Below are positions 62,525 through 64,000 of a stretch of 64,000 bases of DNA, one piece after another. This stretch comes from Diospyros lotus (lineage: Eukaryota > Streptophyta > Magnoliopsida > Ericales > Ebenaceae): the NCBI RefSeq assembly GCF_014633365.1, contig NC_068338.1, positions 14,084,616 through 14,148,615 on the forward strand, written 5' to 3'. Numbering within the stretch: the first letter of the stretch is position 1; every line of letters starts with the position of its first letter. The notes below the pieces were generated by a model. That model had not been told where the DNA came from, did not search any database, and was given only the letters and a program-made list of their open reading frames with translations. A program made the translations under genes and the position numbers.

Positions 62525-63149
62525 GCACTTGAAGATTAAATCAATTTAAATAATGTAAGGAACTTGACGCTTGGCAATTGAACAATTGGAGGAGCAGTAA
62601 TTAAACAATTAAATAATTGAACTTGCAGAGCTTGGAGATCAATTGACAATTGAAGTTGTAGAGACCAATTAATTAACTGAAATGCAAGCAGCCGCAGTGT
62701 AAGCACACAAGTAAAGGCAAGTGCTAAAAGGATTGTTTCGAGTCGAGTATTTTGGGAAAATAGTTGATTGTCGGTAAAAGAAATCTAATTTTACAACGAT
62801 TTAAAAATAATTGAGATAAACACTCTTTATGAGAAATTTCATAATAAGCGTCATCCATAAGCGATAGACGTCATGCATAACAATTCTAGTCCTAACTAGA
62901 TTAGAAATAATCAAGATAAATGTTATTTATAAATAATCTTAATTTCAAATTAATTAGAATTACTCTAAACTTTTCTATACATAGGAGACATGCCTCCTCA
63001 TTTAAGTATGCTTACTTTGATATTGGAATTTTACTTTTGCGCTCAAGCACTCAAAGACCGACTTAAACATTGGAGGGTTTGCGCAGAAAGAGTCTCTCGC
63101 GCCCCTCACCATTTGTTGGTCTTGACAGATCTCTAGGTTCTCTAGGGCA
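62525..63149. other. Gene-less downstream region
   Basis: AT-rich DNA with short echoes (ttgaacaattgga, ttaaacaatt) near 62575-62620. No gene or defined element was seen. Confidence 0.4.
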
Positions 63150-63365
63150 CTCGGTTCTTGGAGGGCACTCAGTTCAAGGAGGTTCTAGAGAGGGTAGTTG
63201 GTTCAAGAAGGGCAGTTGGTTTGTTCAAGAAGGGCAATTGGTTCAAGAAAAACACTCGGTTCTTAGGGGCACTTAGTTCTTGAAGGTCACTCGATTTTTA
63301 GAGGCCTTTTGGTTCTTTGAGGTCTCTCGATTCTTTGAGATCTCTTGGTTATTTGAGACCTCCCA
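63150..63365 (+). repeat. ~18-bp minisatellite
   Basis: About a dozen degenerate units of the type 'cactcggttcttgagagg' run head to tail (variants with ttggttcaagaaggg, ttagttcttgaaggt, tcgattctttgaga). The unit is a multiple of three, which explains the short open frames here (63070-63276, 63280-63474). Confidence 0.8.
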
Positions 63366-64000
63366 ATCATCAGCAAGCAACCGTTCACCAACATCAACAA
63401 GGCATCATCCCTCAACGCCACCAGATTATTTTGGGTCTTCTGATTATTTTGGACCTCCTGATTATCCTTGTTGAAGAACGTCAAGATTATTTTTTTCCCA
63501 CCTTATAAATCTATTGTTGTATTTTGGTAACAATAGTTACAAATCAGTTAATTTTGATGTTACACCTTTTTGTATATTAGTTTTGATGATAAAAAATATC
63601 TATTAGCTTAATCCCTAAGTCATGAGTCAAGGTTGTTGTTTTCAACATATATCAATTTCAATATCAAGTATTACTTTGCGAAAATGAATTCCAAGTATCG
63701 AGGTTTGCAAAACCTTATTTTTTCTAAGTCTTAAAGGTTAGCACCTTATAAGGGAGATTTATAAAAAAATGTTTTCTTTTTAGAAAACTATCTCCCAGTA
63801 TTTCGATAGCTAATATCTATTGGTGTTAAAATGATTTTTAACGAATTTTTCAAGAAATAGAAAGTATATATTTTGGAGGTGGTAAAATCGCAAAATCCTG
63901 AGTTTGTAATAAAACAAAAATTCTATTTTCTTATTATTATGAATTTTGATTTTTTGGATATTTTTATTGAATCCAAATAGGGAGTACTTTCTTATTTACA
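63366..64000. other. AT-rich right end of the window
   Basis: No gene, RNA gene or defined element was recognised here. Several words (taacaatagttac at about 63526-63538, tttgatgataaaaaa) recall LTR ends, but no pair was found. Confidence 0.35.

Overview
The window is a repeat-dense stretch of a flowering-plant nuclear genome, probably a eudicot. It holds one host gene, near the right end, beside more than 55 kb of nested LTR retrotransposons. The signs are plant Ty3/gypsy and Ty1/copia lineages, tRNA-Met-type primer-binding sites, a CACTA transposon end, LINE relics and a spliced plant gene, COP10. No bacterial, organellar or CRISPR-like features are visible. All function calls come from reading the sequence; no database was searched.

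Layout. (1) 1-11709: most of a Ty3/gypsy Tat-lineage element on the + strand, with its 5' end outside the window. It carries one gag-pro-RT-RNaseH-archaeal RNaseH-integrase frame broken by about a dozen stops and two frameshifts, a degenerate repeat tail, a separate intron-containing gene on the - strand with its own TATA box, a CACTA transposon end, and a 3' LTR (10922-11709). (2) 11713-12949: the broken 3' part of a copia element. (3) 12950-48661: copia element 'B', with an LTR, a primer-binding site, a long gag-less leader, and protease, integrase, RT and RNase H pieces. It is split by at least six insertions. (4) 24784-45033: a Tork/Tnt1-like copia element 'A', complete with two LTRs and a target-site duplication (TSD), inserted in B. 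A is itself split by a solo LTR (25929-27849), an 11-kb Ty3-type element with no recognisable genes (29861-40906) and another solo LTR (42289-43791). (5) 48662-55430: Ty3 (Tekay-like) LTRs with two further insertions. (6) 55430-57570: an LTR- or promoter-like segment and a small foldback element upstream of the host gene. (7) 57573-61631: COP10, four exons and apparently intact, with LINE fragments in introns 1 and 3. (8) 61632-64000: a gene-less flank with palindromes and a minisatellite.

Nine insertions are bounded by direct 5-bp duplications readable in the sequence: AGATG, CTTAA, CTAAC, ATAGA, AAGCT, GAAGC, GTTAT and CTGAG exact, and GATGC/AATGC and TTGTG/TTATG with one mismatch each. The order of events can therefore be rebuilt. 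Copia B came before copia A, which came before the 11-kb element, whose LTRs are still nearly identical.

The most unusual items are the 11-kb element that keeps LTRs, primer-binding site and polypurine tract but no coding sequence; the antisense spliced gene of the Tat element; stop codons that nearly all fit C-to-T (or G-to-A) decay; and COP10, an E2-like protein with serine at the catalytic cysteine position, sitting about 0.5 kb from the retrotransposon block.
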